Origin: Lutibacter sp.
GTDB taxonomy: Bacteria; Bacteroidota; Bacteroidia; Flavobacteriales; Flavobacteriaceae
Direction: 5' to 3'
Assembly (NCBI RefSeq): GCF_021647475.1
Contig: NZ_JAKIUR010000033.1
Span: forward strand, 1-33,880
DNA length: 33,880 nucleotides
The first letter of the stretch is position 1, and each line of letters starts with the position of its first letter. This document shows, piece by piece, positions 5,965-14,548 of the stretch. Position numbers and translations under genes: made by a program. Under the pieces are notes generated by a model, which saw nothing but the letters and a program-made list of their open reading frames with translations, was not told where the DNA came from and made no database searches.

Positions 5965-7434
5965 ATGAATAAACGCTATTACAAACTTGTTGTCTATTTA
6001 ATTGGTGTTACTGTAGTTACTATTATTGGCGTTCAGTTGTATTGGATTTATAAAGAATACCAGCTAAACAAACAAAATTTAATTAGCAAAGTTCAATTAA
6101 GTTTAGACAATTCGGTAGAAGCTTACTTTGTAAACTTAACCAAATCAGGTATTATTACGTTTACTTCAATAGATTCTGCTAGTGCTAAAAAAAAGATTGA
6201 TACTATTTTTTTGAAACCTGGTTCTCGTTTTGGTTTGCGAAAAAAAATTGATAGTACATTACAAAATATTGCAAAAACTGAAAATAAAAAACCCTTACTT
6301 CTTAAAAATAGAAGAGATGGAAATTTTCCCTTTTTTACAGCTAATAAACACTTTCCTAAAAGTATTGATAGTTTAATTTCAAAAGTTTTTATTTCCATTT
6401 CAAGAGATACTTTAGATTTAAAAAAATTAAGCAATTACGTAAATAATGAATTATCACGAAATAATATAAATGTAACTTATGGATTACAATATTCATATTA
6501 TAAAGGACATTTTAAAAATAAAAAAAAACCTAAAGTAACCACTTTTCATTTAAATAATTTTCCGAAGAAATATTTAAAAACAGTTTCAAAATCAACTTTT
6601 TTACCGCATAGAAGTAAACTCGAATTATTTTTTACCGATGAAACTCCAATTCTACTAAAAGAATCATTGATAAGTATTTTGCTATCGTTACTACTTTCAC
6701 TAAGCATTATTGCCAGTTTATTATATTTATTAAAAACCATATACAAACAAAAGCAGTTATCTGAAGTTAAAAATGATTTAATAAGTAATATTACGCATGA
6801 ATTTAAAACACCCATTGCAACCATATCTGCCGCATTAGAAGCTATGAAAAGTTTTAATGTTTTAAATGATAAAGAAAAATCTGAGAAATATATAAACATT
6901 GCAAATGCACAAATAAAAAAGTTAGATGTAATGATTGAAAAGATTTTAGAAACAGCAACTTTAAATCATGAAGAACTAAAGATTACTAAAAAACCTGTAA
7001 ATATTAGTGAATTAATTAATGAAATTATTACTAAATATCAACTACTTTCAAAAGGAAAAACGATACTTTTTAAATCAACAATACCAAATAAACTTATTAA
7101 ATTAGATGCTTTTCATTTTGAAAATGCTATTAGTAATATTTTTGATAATGCTATTAAATACGGTGGAAATAACATTGAAACTGAATTAACTTCTGATAAA
7201 AATACAATTACTTTAACCATTTCTGATGATGGAAACGGAATTCCAAAAAATCAAAAAGATAAAATTTTTGAACAATTTTATAGAATTCCAACAGGAAATA
7301 CGCACGCCGTAAAAGGTTTTGGAATTGGATTATATTACACTAAAAACATCATAGAAAAACACGGAGGCACCATTCAAGTGATTTATAATAAAAAAAATAA
7401 AACCACTTTTAAAATAGAATTACCTAATGAGTGA
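5965..7434 (+). CDS. Membrane sensor histidine kinase
   Basis: A 489-residue kinase from the ATG at 5965. The frame is open back to a TTG at 5917, but the ATG puts MNKRYYKLVVYLIGV directly before the first membrane segment. Order: TM1 (about 8-29), an extracytoplasmic sensor region of about 200 residues with no domain I recognise, TM2 (about 235-256), HisKA with phospho-acceptor H278 in ITHEFKTP, and HATPase_c with the N box NIFDNAIKYGG (about 391-401), SDDGNGIP (about 420-427) and GFGIGLYY (451-458). It overlaps the response regulator by 8 bp, so the two are co-translated partners. TAACTTTG at 5952-5959 matches the -7 promoter consensus only a few bases before this ATG. If it is used, the mRNA would be nearly leaderless, but no -33 element is seen. 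The stimulus is unknown. Confidence 0.92.
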   Translation: MNKRYYKLVVYLIGVTVVTIIGVQLYWIYKEYQLNKQNLISKVQLSLDNSVEAYFVNLTKSGIITFTSIDSASAKKKIDTIFLKPGSRFGLRKKIDSTLQNIAKTENKKPLLLKNRRDGNFPFFTANKHFPKSIDSLISKVFISISRDTLDLKKLSNYVNNELSRNNINVTYGLQYSYYKGHFKNKKKPKVTTFHLNNFPKKYLKTVSKSTFLPHRSKLELFFTDETPILLKESLISILLSLLLSLSIIASLLYLLKTIYKQKQLSEVKNDLISNITHEFKTPIATISAALEAMKSFNVLNDKEKSEKYINIANAQIKKLDVMIEKILETATLNHEELKITKKPVNISELINEIITKYQLLSKGKTILFKSTIPNKLIKLDAFHFENAISNIFDNAIKYGGNNIETELTSDKNTITLTISDDGNGIPKNQKDKIFEQFYRIPTGNTHAVKGFGIGLYYTKNIIEKHGGTIQVIYNKKNKTTFKIELPNE

Positions 7435-8104
7435 AACACTAAAAATATTATTAGCAGAAGACGAGCCTTCATTAGGGCAAATCATTAAAGAAAGTTTAGA
7501 AACTAGAAACTTTAAAGTATTGTTATGCAAAGATGGTGAAGAAGCCTACCAAGTTTACAAAACTGAAAATCCGTTATTATTAGTTTTAGATGTAATGATG
7601 CCAAAAAAAGATGGATTTACCTTAGCCAAAGAAATTAGAGCAGAAAACCCAAACATTCCCATTATATTTTTAACAGCAAAATCACAAACTTCAGATGTTG
7701 TAGAAGGATTTAATATTGGTGGGAATGATTACTTAAAAAAGCCTTTTAGTATGGAAGAATTAATTGTTCGTATTAAAGCTTTACTTCATCAAAATTCTTT
7801 TGAAAAAGATGAAGAAATCTCCTTCGGAAATTTTACATTCAACCTAAAAAGACAAACGTTACAACATAAAAAAACCATTCAAAATTTGACTCATAGAGAA
7901 GCTAATTTACTCTATTATTTACTTAAAAATAAAGATGAAGTGTTAGAACGTTCTTTTATTTTAAAAAAATTATGGGGAAATGATGATTTTTTTAATGCCC
8001 GAAGTATGGATGTTTTTATCACTAAACTTAGAAAAAAGCTAAAAGAAGATCCTTCCATTCAAATTATTAATGTTCGTGGGTTTGGCTATAAACTTATTTA
8101 TTAA
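7427..8104 (+). CDS. OmpR/PhoB-type response regulator
   Basis: A 225-residue DNA-binding response regulator. The receiver domain has the acidic pair E11/D12, phospho-acceptor D55 in VLDVMMPKKDG, T82 and the conserved K104 in KKPF. The C-terminal winged helix (about 130-225) carries LTHREANLLYYLL and the recognition region DVFITKLRKKL, ending in the usual VRGFGYKL. Its start ATGAGTGA overlaps the kinase stop, which indicates translational coupling and a cognate pair. Target genes are not evident; neither neighbour is an obvious two-component target. Confidence 0.95.
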   Translation: MSETLKILLAEDEPSLGQIIKESLETRNFKVLLCKDGEEAYQVYKTENPLLLVLDVMMPKKDGFTLAKEIRAENPNIPIIFLTAKSQTSDVVEGFNIGGNDYLKKPFSMEELIVRIKALLHQNSFEKDEEISFGNFTFNLKRQTLQHKKTIQNLTHREANLLYYLLKNKDEVLERSFILKKLWGNDDFFNARSMDVFITKLRKKLKEDPSIQIINVRGFGYKLIY

Positions 8105-8181
8105 CAGTTACCATTTCTAGTTAATAATCATAAAAATTTTAATTAACTTTAGCGTTTTAACTTATATACCAAACATATATT

Positions 8182-8796
8182 ATGCATGTAGCAATTGCAG
8201 GAAACATAGGTGCAGGTAAAACTACCTTAACCAAACTTTTAGCGAAACATTACAGATGGGAACCACACTACGAATCCGTTGACGAAAATCCATATTTGGA
8301 TGATTTTTATGGATCTATGGAACGTTGGTCTTTTAATTTACAAGTGTATTTTTTAAATAGTAGGTTTAGACAAATATTAGAAATTAGAAAAAGTGGTAAA
8401 AATATTATTCAAGATAGAACGATTTATGAAGATGCACGAATTTTTGCACCCAATTTACATGCTATGGGTTTAATGGCAAATAGAGATTTTAATAATTATG
8501 AATCACTATTTGAATTAATGGAAAAGTTAGTTACACCACCAGATTTATTGATTTACTTACGAGCTTCTATCCCAACCTTGGTAGGGCAAATTCATAAAAG
8601 AGGACGCGATTACGAAAACTCTATTAGCATTGATTATTTAAGCAGACTTAATGAACGTTATGAAGCTTGGATTACAAAATACAAAAAAGGAAAATTATTA
8701 ATTATTGATGTAGATAATTTAGACTTTGTTGATAATCCTGAAGATTTAGGTTCTGTTATCGATAAAATCGATGCACAAATAAACGGATTGTTTTAA
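8182..8796 (+). CDS. Deoxynucleoside kinase (stand-alone)
   Basis: A 204-residue kinase of the dNK/dGK/dAK family, phosphorylating a deoxynucleoside with ATP in salvage. Visible are the P-loop GNIGAGKTT (7-15), the YESVDENPYL segment carrying the catalytic Glu, DRTIYEDA (the DRS/ERS-type motif with its Arg), and the lid RGRDYE. Base preference (dA, dG or pyrimidine) cannot be set from sequence alone. A second, diverged kinase domain of this family is fused to FolK at 23356-24483. The gene is monocistronic and ends at a strong bidirectional terminator. Confidence 0.88.
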   Translation: MHVAIAGNIGAGKTTLTKLLAKHYRWEPHYESVDENPYLDDFYGSMERWSFNLQVYFLNSRFRQILEIRKSGKNIIQDRTIYEDARIFAPNLHAMGLMANRDFNNYESLFELMEKLVTPPDLLIYLRASIPTLVGQIHKRGRDYENSISIDYLSRLNERYEAWITKYKKGKLLIIDVDNLDFVDNPEDLGSVIDKIDAQINGLF

Positions 8797-8816
8797 CCTC
8801 ATTTATAATGATATAT

Positions 8817-8845
8817 AAAAAAACTCGCCAATGGCGAGTTTTTTT
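8817..8845. terminator. Bidirectional terminator between the deoxynucleoside kinase gene and hppA
   Basis: Stem ACTCGCC (8823-8829) and GGCGAGT (8833-8839), extended by an A run on the left and a T run on the right, so it can stop transcription from both converging genes. Confidence 0.9.
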
Positions 8846-8862
8846 ATAGCTATAATTTAAAA

Positions 8863-11280
8863 TTATTCTTTATGTTTTTCAACATTAATCTCTACACCAT
8901 CTTTTTTTAAGTTATCCAAAGCTTTTTGAACCTCAGCTTCAGTCCCTTCAAAAACTTTTTCTTCTTTAGTTGTTTCTCCGTTTACAGTTGAAGATGTAGT
9001 AACAATTGCTTTAGCCGTACCATCATCATTAGTAGTCATTTCAACTTGCACTTGTTTTTGAACTTCTTGAACTACCATTTCAGTTGCTGGTTTAATAGCA
9101 ACATGTTCAGAAACTGCATCATTAGAAAGTGCAATACTTGGTGCAATTACTAAAGCCACAACGGACATTAATTTTAATAAAATATTTAAAGACGGTCCTG
9201 AAGTATCTTTAAAAGGATCTCCAACAGTATCACCTACCACTGCAGCTTTATGAGCCTCAGTTCCTTTTAATCCTTTTTCTTCAATCATTTTTTTTGCATT
9301 ATCCCAAGCACCACCAGCATTAGATTGGAAAATTGCCATTAACACACCTGTAGTGGTTACCCCAGCTAATAAACCACCTAACATTTGAGGTCCACCAATA
9401 AATCCAACAGCTACCGGAGAGGCCAAAGCTAAAACTCCTGGCAATATCATTTGTTTAAGAGAAGCTTGTGTTGATATAGCTACACATTTTTGATATTCGG
9501 CAACTCCATGTGCAGCATCAAATATTTTTCTATCCTCAACAGATGCTTTTGACATATCTGAATCATATTTTTTCATTACGACCAATGCATTCTTTAACGC
9601 TGGTATTTCTCTAAACTGACGTCGAACTTCTTCAATCATAGCCATTGCTGCTTTACCAACAGCATTCATAGCTAAGGCCGAAAATACAAATGGCAACATA
9701 CCACCCACTAATAAACCAGCCATTATATTTGGTTTTGAAACATCAATTGAGGTAACATGAGCTGTTTGCATAAATGCTGCGAACAAGGCTAAAGCTGTTA
9801 AAGCAGCCGAAGCAATGGCAAATCCTTTACCAATTGCAGCGGTTGTATTCCCAACAGCATCTAATTTATCAGTCCTTTCACGAACTTCTTTTGGTAATTC
9901 TGCCATTTCAGCTATTCCACCTGCATTATCTGAAATTGGACCATAAGCATCAACAGCTAATTGAATTCCTGTATTTGCTAACATTCCAACAGCTGCAATG
10001 GCAATACCATATAATCCTGCAAAATAATGTGAAACAATAATAGCTGTTGCAATTAATAGAATTGGAATTGCAGTTGACATCATCCCTACACCTAAACCAG
10101 CAATAATATTAGTAGCTGCACCTGTTTCTGATTGCCTAACAATTGAATTCACTGGTTTTGTTCCTGTTCCTGTATAATATTCTGTAATTTTACCAACACC
10201 TAAACCAGCTATTAAACCCGTAATTGTTGCCCAAAAAACACCCATTGAAGTATATTCAAAACCGTTAAAAGTCCAAGATGCTGGTAACATTTGATCAATA
10301 ACAAAATAAGAAGCAATTACCATTAAACCTGCAGAACCAAATTCACCTATATTTAAAGCAGTTTGTAAATTTCCCCCATTTTTAACACGTACAAAGAAAG
10401 TTCCAATAATTGACATTACAATGCCAACAGCAGCTAAAACAAGTGGTAAATAAACAGGTCCTAATCCATCAAACCCATTTGTTTTAAAAACAGGCAGTGC
10501 GACAAACGCACCACCTAAAACCATTGTACCGATGATTGAACCAACATAAGATTCAAATAAATCAGCTCCCATACCAGCAACATCTCCTACATTATCACCA
10601 ACATTATCCGCAATTGTTGCAGGATTTAAAGGGTGATCTTCAGGAATACCTGCTTCAACCTTACCCACTAAATCTGCACCAACATCAGCAGCTTTGGTAT
10701 AAATACCTCCACCAACACGTGCAAACAAAGCTATGGATGATGCTCCAAGCGAGAATCCTGATAACACATTTAATACCCTTACAATACTCCATCCTTGTCC
10801 ACTATAAAACATAAATAGAGAACTTAGTCCTAAAACTCCTAAACCAACAACACCTAATCCCATAACTGAGCCACCAGCAAAAGCTACTTCTAATGCTTTT
10901 GCTATCGAGGTTCTTGCAGCTTGTGTAGTTCTTACATTTGCTTTTGTTGCTACTTTCATTCCAATAAATCCAGCCAATGCAGAACAAACAGCTCCTACCA
11001 CAAAAGATAAAGCAATCATTCCACTTGAAAGCAATTTCCCATCGGAATCTACTTCAAATTGACCTTTGAAATACAATAAAATTGCAACAGCAATTACAAA
11101 TACTGAGAGTACTTTGTACTCTGCTTTTAAAAAAGACATGGCTCCATCTGCAATGTTTTTTGCTATTTGAGCCATTTGTTCATTTCCAGTCTCTTGTTTT
11201 GAAACCCACGCATTTTTGACAATTACAAAAAGAAGTGCTAAAACTCCAAAAAGAGGTAAATAATTTACGATTAATTCCAT
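8863..11280 (-). CDS. hppA: Membrane-bound ion-pumping pyrophosphatase
   Basis: An 805-residue polytopic membrane protein that couples pyrophosphate hydrolysis to H+ and/or Na+ export. The active-site signature DVGADLVGKVE is at 199-209, with DNVGDNVGD (225-233) and a second Asp-rich motif GDTVGDPFKDTSGP in the C-terminal part. In GNTTAAIGKG (477-486) the position that decides potassium dependence is Ala rather than Lys, which in this family marks K+-dependent enzymes. Ion choice (H+ against Na+) I cannot settle. An unusual Thr/Glu-rich hydrophilic tail of about 83 residues (723-805) follows the last membrane helix and would lie outside the cytoplasmic membrane if topology is normal. The soluble pyrophosphatase gene lies upstream on the same strand behind a terminator. 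Confidence 0.95.
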   Translation of the reverse strand: MELIVNYLPLFGVLALLFVIVKNAWVSKQETGNEQMAQIAKNIADGAMSFLKAEYKVLSVFVIAVAILLYFKGQFEVDSDGKLLSSGMIALSFVVGAVCSALAGFIGMKVATKANVRTTQAARTSIAKALEVAFAGGSVMGLGVVGLGVLGLSSLFMFYSGQGWSIVRVLNVLSGFSLGASSIALFARVGGGIYTKAADVGADLVGKVEAGIPEDHPLNPATIADNVGDNVGDVAGMGADLFESYVGSIIGTMVLGGAFVALPVFKTNGFDGLGPVYLPLVLAAVGIVMSIIGTFFVRVKNGGNLQTALNIGEFGSAGLMVIASYFVIDQMLPASWTFNGFEYTSMGVFWATITGLIAGLGVGKITEYYTGTGTKPVNSIVRQSETGAATNIIAGLGVGMMSTAIPILLIATAIIVSHYFAGLYGIAIAAVGMLANTGIQLAVDAYGPISDNAGGIAEMAELPKEVRERTDKLDAVGNTTAAIGKGFAIASAALTALALFAAFMQTAHVTSIDVSKPNIMAGLLVGGMLPFVFSALAMNAVGKAAMAMIEEVRRQFREIPALKNALVVMKKYDSDMSKASVEDRKIFDAAHGVAEYQKCVAISTQASLKQMILPGVLALASPVAVGFIGGPQMLGGLLAGVTTTGVLMAIFQSNAGGAWDNAKKMIEEKGLKGTEAHKAAVVGDTVGDPFKDTSGPSLNILLKLMSVVALVIAPSIALSNDAVSEHVAIKPATEMVVQEVQKQVQVEMTTNDDGTAKAIVTTSSTVNGETTKEEKVFEGTEAEVQKALDNLKKDGVEINVEKHKE

Positions 11281-11360
11281 TTAATTTTTTTGTTGTTTGT
11301 TTAATTATTTTTTACGAGGCTAAAAATACCATTTTCAAACGTTTTCGCAAGATATTTTTA

Positions 11361-11397
11361 AAAAAAAATCCTTTCAAAAATTGAAAGGCTTTTTTTT
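11361..11397 (-). terminator. Terminator between ppa and hppA
   Basis: Stem CCTTTCAA (11370-11377) and TTGAAAGG (11381-11388) with a three-base loop and long A and T runs outside. On the minus strand it follows the ppa stop, so hppA most likely has its own start site in 11281-11360. Confidence 0.85.
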
Positions 11398-11404
11398 AAG
11401 AATT

Positions 11405-11932
11405 TTATATGGTAAATGTTCTCTTCTTTTTATGCTCACTATCATCATAGCGTTCAATACATTTTTTTAAAATTTTATAAGCTTCTTCCGAATTTCCCCA
11501 ACCTCCAACATCAACTTTCTTTTCTTCTAAATCTTTATAAACTTGAAAAAAGTGTTCAATTTCTTTTATTCTATGTGGGTTAATATCAGAAATATCGTTT
11601 CTTTTACTCCAAACAGGATCGGAGATTGGAACACAGATAATTTTTTCATCTGGTCCTTTTTCATCTGTCATATGGAAAACACCAATTGCTTTAACTTCCA
11701 TAACGCACATTGGGAAAGTAGGCTCTGCACCTAAAATTAAAACATCTAGCGGATCTTTATCTAAAGCCAATGTTTCTGGAACAAACCCATAATCACCAGG
11801 GTACATCATTGATGAAAAAAGCATTCTGTCAAATCGAATTTTTTTTAAAGTAAAGTCATATTCATACTTATTTCTACTCCCTTTAGGAATTTCAATTAAT
11901 ACATCAAACGTTTTATTTCCTTTTGTAGTCAT
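11405..11932 (-). CDS. ppa: Inorganic pyrophosphatase, soluble family I
   Basis: A 175-residue cytoplasmic enzyme hydrolysing PPi to two phosphates. Visible are EIPKGSRNKYEYD (about 14-26), YPGDYGFVPETL (44-55), and the family signature DKDPLD (58-63) with its metal-binding Asp residues, then KDLEEKK near the C-terminus. Length is normal. It is next to the membrane PPase gene hppA but separated from it by a terminator, so the cell carries both heat-releasing and energy-conserving PPi hydrolysis with independent expression. Confidence 0.95.
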   Translation of the reverse strand: MTTKGNKTFDVLIEIPKGSRNKYEYDFTLKKIRFDRMLFSSMMYPGDYGFVPETLALDKDPLDVLILGAEPTFPMCVMEVKAIGVFHMTDEKGPDEKIICVPISDPVWSKRNDISDINPHRIKEIEHFFQVYKDLEEKKVDVGGWGNSEEAYKILKKCIERYDDSEHKKKRTFTI

Positions 11933-11993
11933 TATTATTTTTTTTACAAAATTATAAAATTGAATACGTTAACCTATTTTAAAATCAATATTT

Positions 11994-14489
11994 TTAAAAA
12001 TAAAATCCAAAGGCTCCTTTTATCGCAAATTTATTTACTCCAGGAATATTTTTATAATTGCCTCTCCAACTAAAATCTATTCTAAACACTTTAAGAATAT
12101 TACCAATACCAACGCTATATTCATAATACGCTTTGGTTGGTGCAACGTAATTAATATTTGAGGCATTTAATGCTTTATTTTTATCAGAAATTGAACCAAC
12201 TACAGCTTTAAATCCAACCAATTCTCTCAAATTTAATTTTTTTAATAATGGAATTCTAGAAAATATACGTCCGTTAAAATTATGATCAATATGTACGGAA
12301 GCGTATGTATCTGTTATAAACTCATAATAATCTAATAAAGCGTAGGTGTTTTCTATAGTAAAATATGATTGATTTCCTGGAACTACATTTAACAAGCCAA
12401 GCGGAACTTCGCCAAAAGTTTTTCCAACTTCAAAAGTGGTAAACATACGTCCGAAACCTCCAATTAAAATTGGTTGTCGATAATATAACTGAACCTTATC
12501 GTAATTAAAATCATTAGTTGTAATTCCTTTAAAACCGTGTTCATAATTTAAAAAGAAAGTAGCATAAGTATCTGTTACTTCATTTCTTTCCACTCCAAAA
12601 CCAATGGTTTTTCTATCTGGCGTATATTTTATGGAAATATCGGCTTCAACTTGAGCTATGTTTGAGGCTTTTATATTATTGGCTTTATCTTTCCAATAAT
12701 CTAAACTAAAGGTTTGTGGTGATGCTGATTTTAAAGTTCTATAAGAACTTCCTATTTGAAATTTTAAATTATGTTTTGGCTCTATCGATGCAAATGCACT
12801 CGTTAAATTTATGGATGTTAATTTACTATTGTCTCCACTAGCAAAAAATGAAGATGAAGCAAAACTTCTCCCTAATACATCATTTGTTGTGGTTAAACTA
12901 ACTCCAATTTGCTCAATATCTCTCCGGTTTCCAAGCCCAATTGTAAATCTGTTTTTATAATTAAACATCCACTTACCCGAAACTCCATATTTAAACTGAT
13001 TATCTTTAAATCCGTAGGCCGTATATGCTTGTAAACGCCATAAATCATTTTCTCCAAAATACGTTCGTATTCCGGTTCTAATACGCAACCCTTCTACATC
13101 ATTTTTACCAAAAGTGGAATAAATTGGTCCATAATCAAAATTTTTAAATCCAATATAACCCGAGCCTAAAATAGAAATTAGATTATAAATATGCTTGAAT
13201 TTTGGAACTGTAACCAACGTATCTAACATTTTATAAATACCTGATTCTGTTTTATTTAATTTTTCCTGTCTATTAGCTGCCCAATAATCATCTTTTTTAT
13301 GATATATTTTTTCATCAAATACATCAGCCTTTTTGGTATAAAAACTATTACTTTTTACGGTATTGAAATTGTAATTTTTATACATAGTAGTTCTTCTTCC
13401 ATAAACTCCTTTTGCTTTATCTTTTTTATTTAAACTGAAATCAGACATCATATAATCTTTTTTCAATAAAAAAACAGAATCATTAACTACGTTAAATTCT
13501 TGTTCTATATAAATATCTTTCACCCAATTTATATTAGCTGAACGCGTGGCTTGCATATTGATTTCTTTAACTGCAAAGGTGGTGTCATTCACCCAAAAAT
13601 CGCCTTTAAAAGTAAGTTCATTTTTTCTACGAGGATAGTACACAATATTATAACACCATTTATTATCAATAAAAGCACTATCAGACAATACGTAATTATA
13701 GGTAGAAACTCCCGAAATTTTTGAAATAGGACTTACAAAACTTTTATCGAAAATTTTAATATAGTTGCTGTAAATATTATATTCTACATATAAATCTTTG
13801 ATAAAGGCAATTACATTTTGGTTAGATTCAAAACCTGAATTTTTATTGGCAACTAAATCTTCTCTAACTTTAAGTCCTCCTTTATTTTTTCCATAGGTTT
13901 TATAAACCGATTCATTGATAAAAATTGGTAAAAATGCCTTCCCAGTAATTTTGGACGTATCAATACTTTTAAAAACAAACTCCAACCCTTTAAAAAATTT
14001 ACTTTTCATCATAGCACTATCCACATTATTCATGTCAAACTCTAATTTTTCATACTTATCGTACTGAAATTGAGGAAATAAATACACTCCATTTTGTCTT
14101 TTTTTTGCCCATATCTTTTTAAGAATGGCAATTGCTGGATTCCCTTTTTTCTTAACCTTTCCACTATAAATAACTACTTCCTTAAGCTGATCGGCTTCTT
14201 CTTTAAGTTGAATAGTTAAATTTAAATCTCTCCTTTTTACAGGAACTATTTTTGTTTTAAATCCTAAAAAGGAAACCTCCGCCTTTGTATAAGTTTTATC
14301 AGATTCTAAATAGAATTTACCATTTTCATCAGACACAGTTCCAATAGTTGAACCCACAAAAACAACATTTGCAAATGGAACACTTTCGTTATGTTCATCA
14401 ATTATAGCTCCTTTAATTTTCACTTGTGAAAAAGAGGTTGTTGTAATAATTAAAAAAAGTAAGAATATTTTTATTTTCATTTTTATCAT
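11994..14489 (-). CDS. DUF5686/carboxypeptidase-like regulatory domain outer-membrane protein
   Basis: An 831-residue exported protein. A signal peptide (about 1-21, ending TTTSFSQ) is followed by a carboxypeptidase-D regulatory-like beta domain (about 22-110, VKIKGAIIDEHNESVPFANV ... GKFYLESD) as found at the N-terminus of TonB-linked receptors. The long remainder fits DUF5686, with a C-terminal half rich in aromatic beta strands (GFGVERNEV, YEYSVGIGNI, terminal phenylalanine), as in an outer-membrane barrel. There is no TonB plug domain. Function is not established. A second in-frame ATG three codons in (14480) is equally likely as the start. A hairpin lies only 10 bp upstream of the start. 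Confidence 0.8.
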   Translation of the reverse strand: MIKMKIKIFLLFLIITTTSFSQVKIKGAIIDEHNESVPFANVVFVGSTIGTVSDENGKFYLESDKTYTKAEVSFLGFKTKIVPVKRRDLNLTIQLKEEADQLKEVVIYSGKVKKKGNPAIAILKKIWAKKRQNGVYLFPQFQYDKYEKLEFDMNNVDSAMMKSKFFKGLEFVFKSIDTSKITGKAFLPIFINESVYKTYGKNKGGLKVREDLVANKNSGFESNQNVIAFIKDLYVEYNIYSNYIKIFDKSFVSPISKISGVSTYNYVLSDSAFIDNKWCYNIVYYPRRKNELTFKGDFWVNDTTFAVKEINMQATRSANINWVKDIYIEQEFNVVNDSVFLLKKDYMMSDFSLNKKDKAKGVYGRRTTMYKNYNFNTVKSNSFYTKKADVFDEKIYHKKDDYWAANRQEKLNKTESGIYKMLDTLVTVPKFKHIYNLISILGSGYIGFKNFDYGPIYSTFGKNDVEGLRIRTGIRTYFGENDLWRLQAYTAYGFKDNQFKYGVSGKWMFNYKNRFTIGLGNRRDIEQIGVSLTTTNDVLGRSFASSSFFASGDNSKLTSINLTSAFASIEPKHNLKFQIGSSYRTLKSASPQTFSLDYWKDKANNIKASNIAQVEADISIKYTPDRKTIGFGVERNEVTDTYATFFLNYEHGFKGITTNDFNYDKVQLYYRQPILIGGFGRMFTTFEVGKTFGEVPLGLLNVVPGNQSYFTIENTYALLDYYEFITDTYASVHIDHNFNGRIFSRIPLLKKLNLRELVGFKAVVGSISDKNKALNASNINYVAPTKAYYEYSVGIGNILKVFRIDFSWRGNYKNIPGVNKFAIKGAFGFYF

Positions 14490-14496
14490 TCCAAAA

Positions 14497-14526
14497 AAAA
14501 ACCTTCAAGCGTTACTCAAAAGGTTT
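14497..14526 (-). terminator. Terminator after pdhB, abutting the DUF5686 gene
   Basis: Minus strand: AAACCTT (14526-14520) pairs with AAGGTTT (14505-14499), followed by a T run (to 14493). It lies after the pdhB stop and only 10 bp before the next start codon. Either the downstream gene relies on read-through, or the hairpin also sits in its 5' UTR. Confidence 0.65.
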
Positions 14527-14548
14527 ATTAACGTTTATTTAGACGTTT

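Noticed and set aside
6123..6899. Minus-strand ORFs within the histidine kinase
   Set aside because: Hydrophobic antisense translations of an AT-rich gene; the sense frame has complete kinase motifs.
9774..10814. Two plus-strand ORFs (9774-10040 and 10536-10814) inside hppA
   Set aside because: They lie antisense to a well-conserved membrane protein, are very rich in Gln/Leu/His, and have no recognisable features. They are codon shadows of hppA.
11543..11734. 63-residue plus-strand ORF within ppa
   Set aside because: Antisense shadow of a fully conserved enzyme.
8863..11932. hppA and ppa as one operon
   Set aside because: A strong hairpin with T-runs (11361-11397) lies between them, so independent transcription is more likely.
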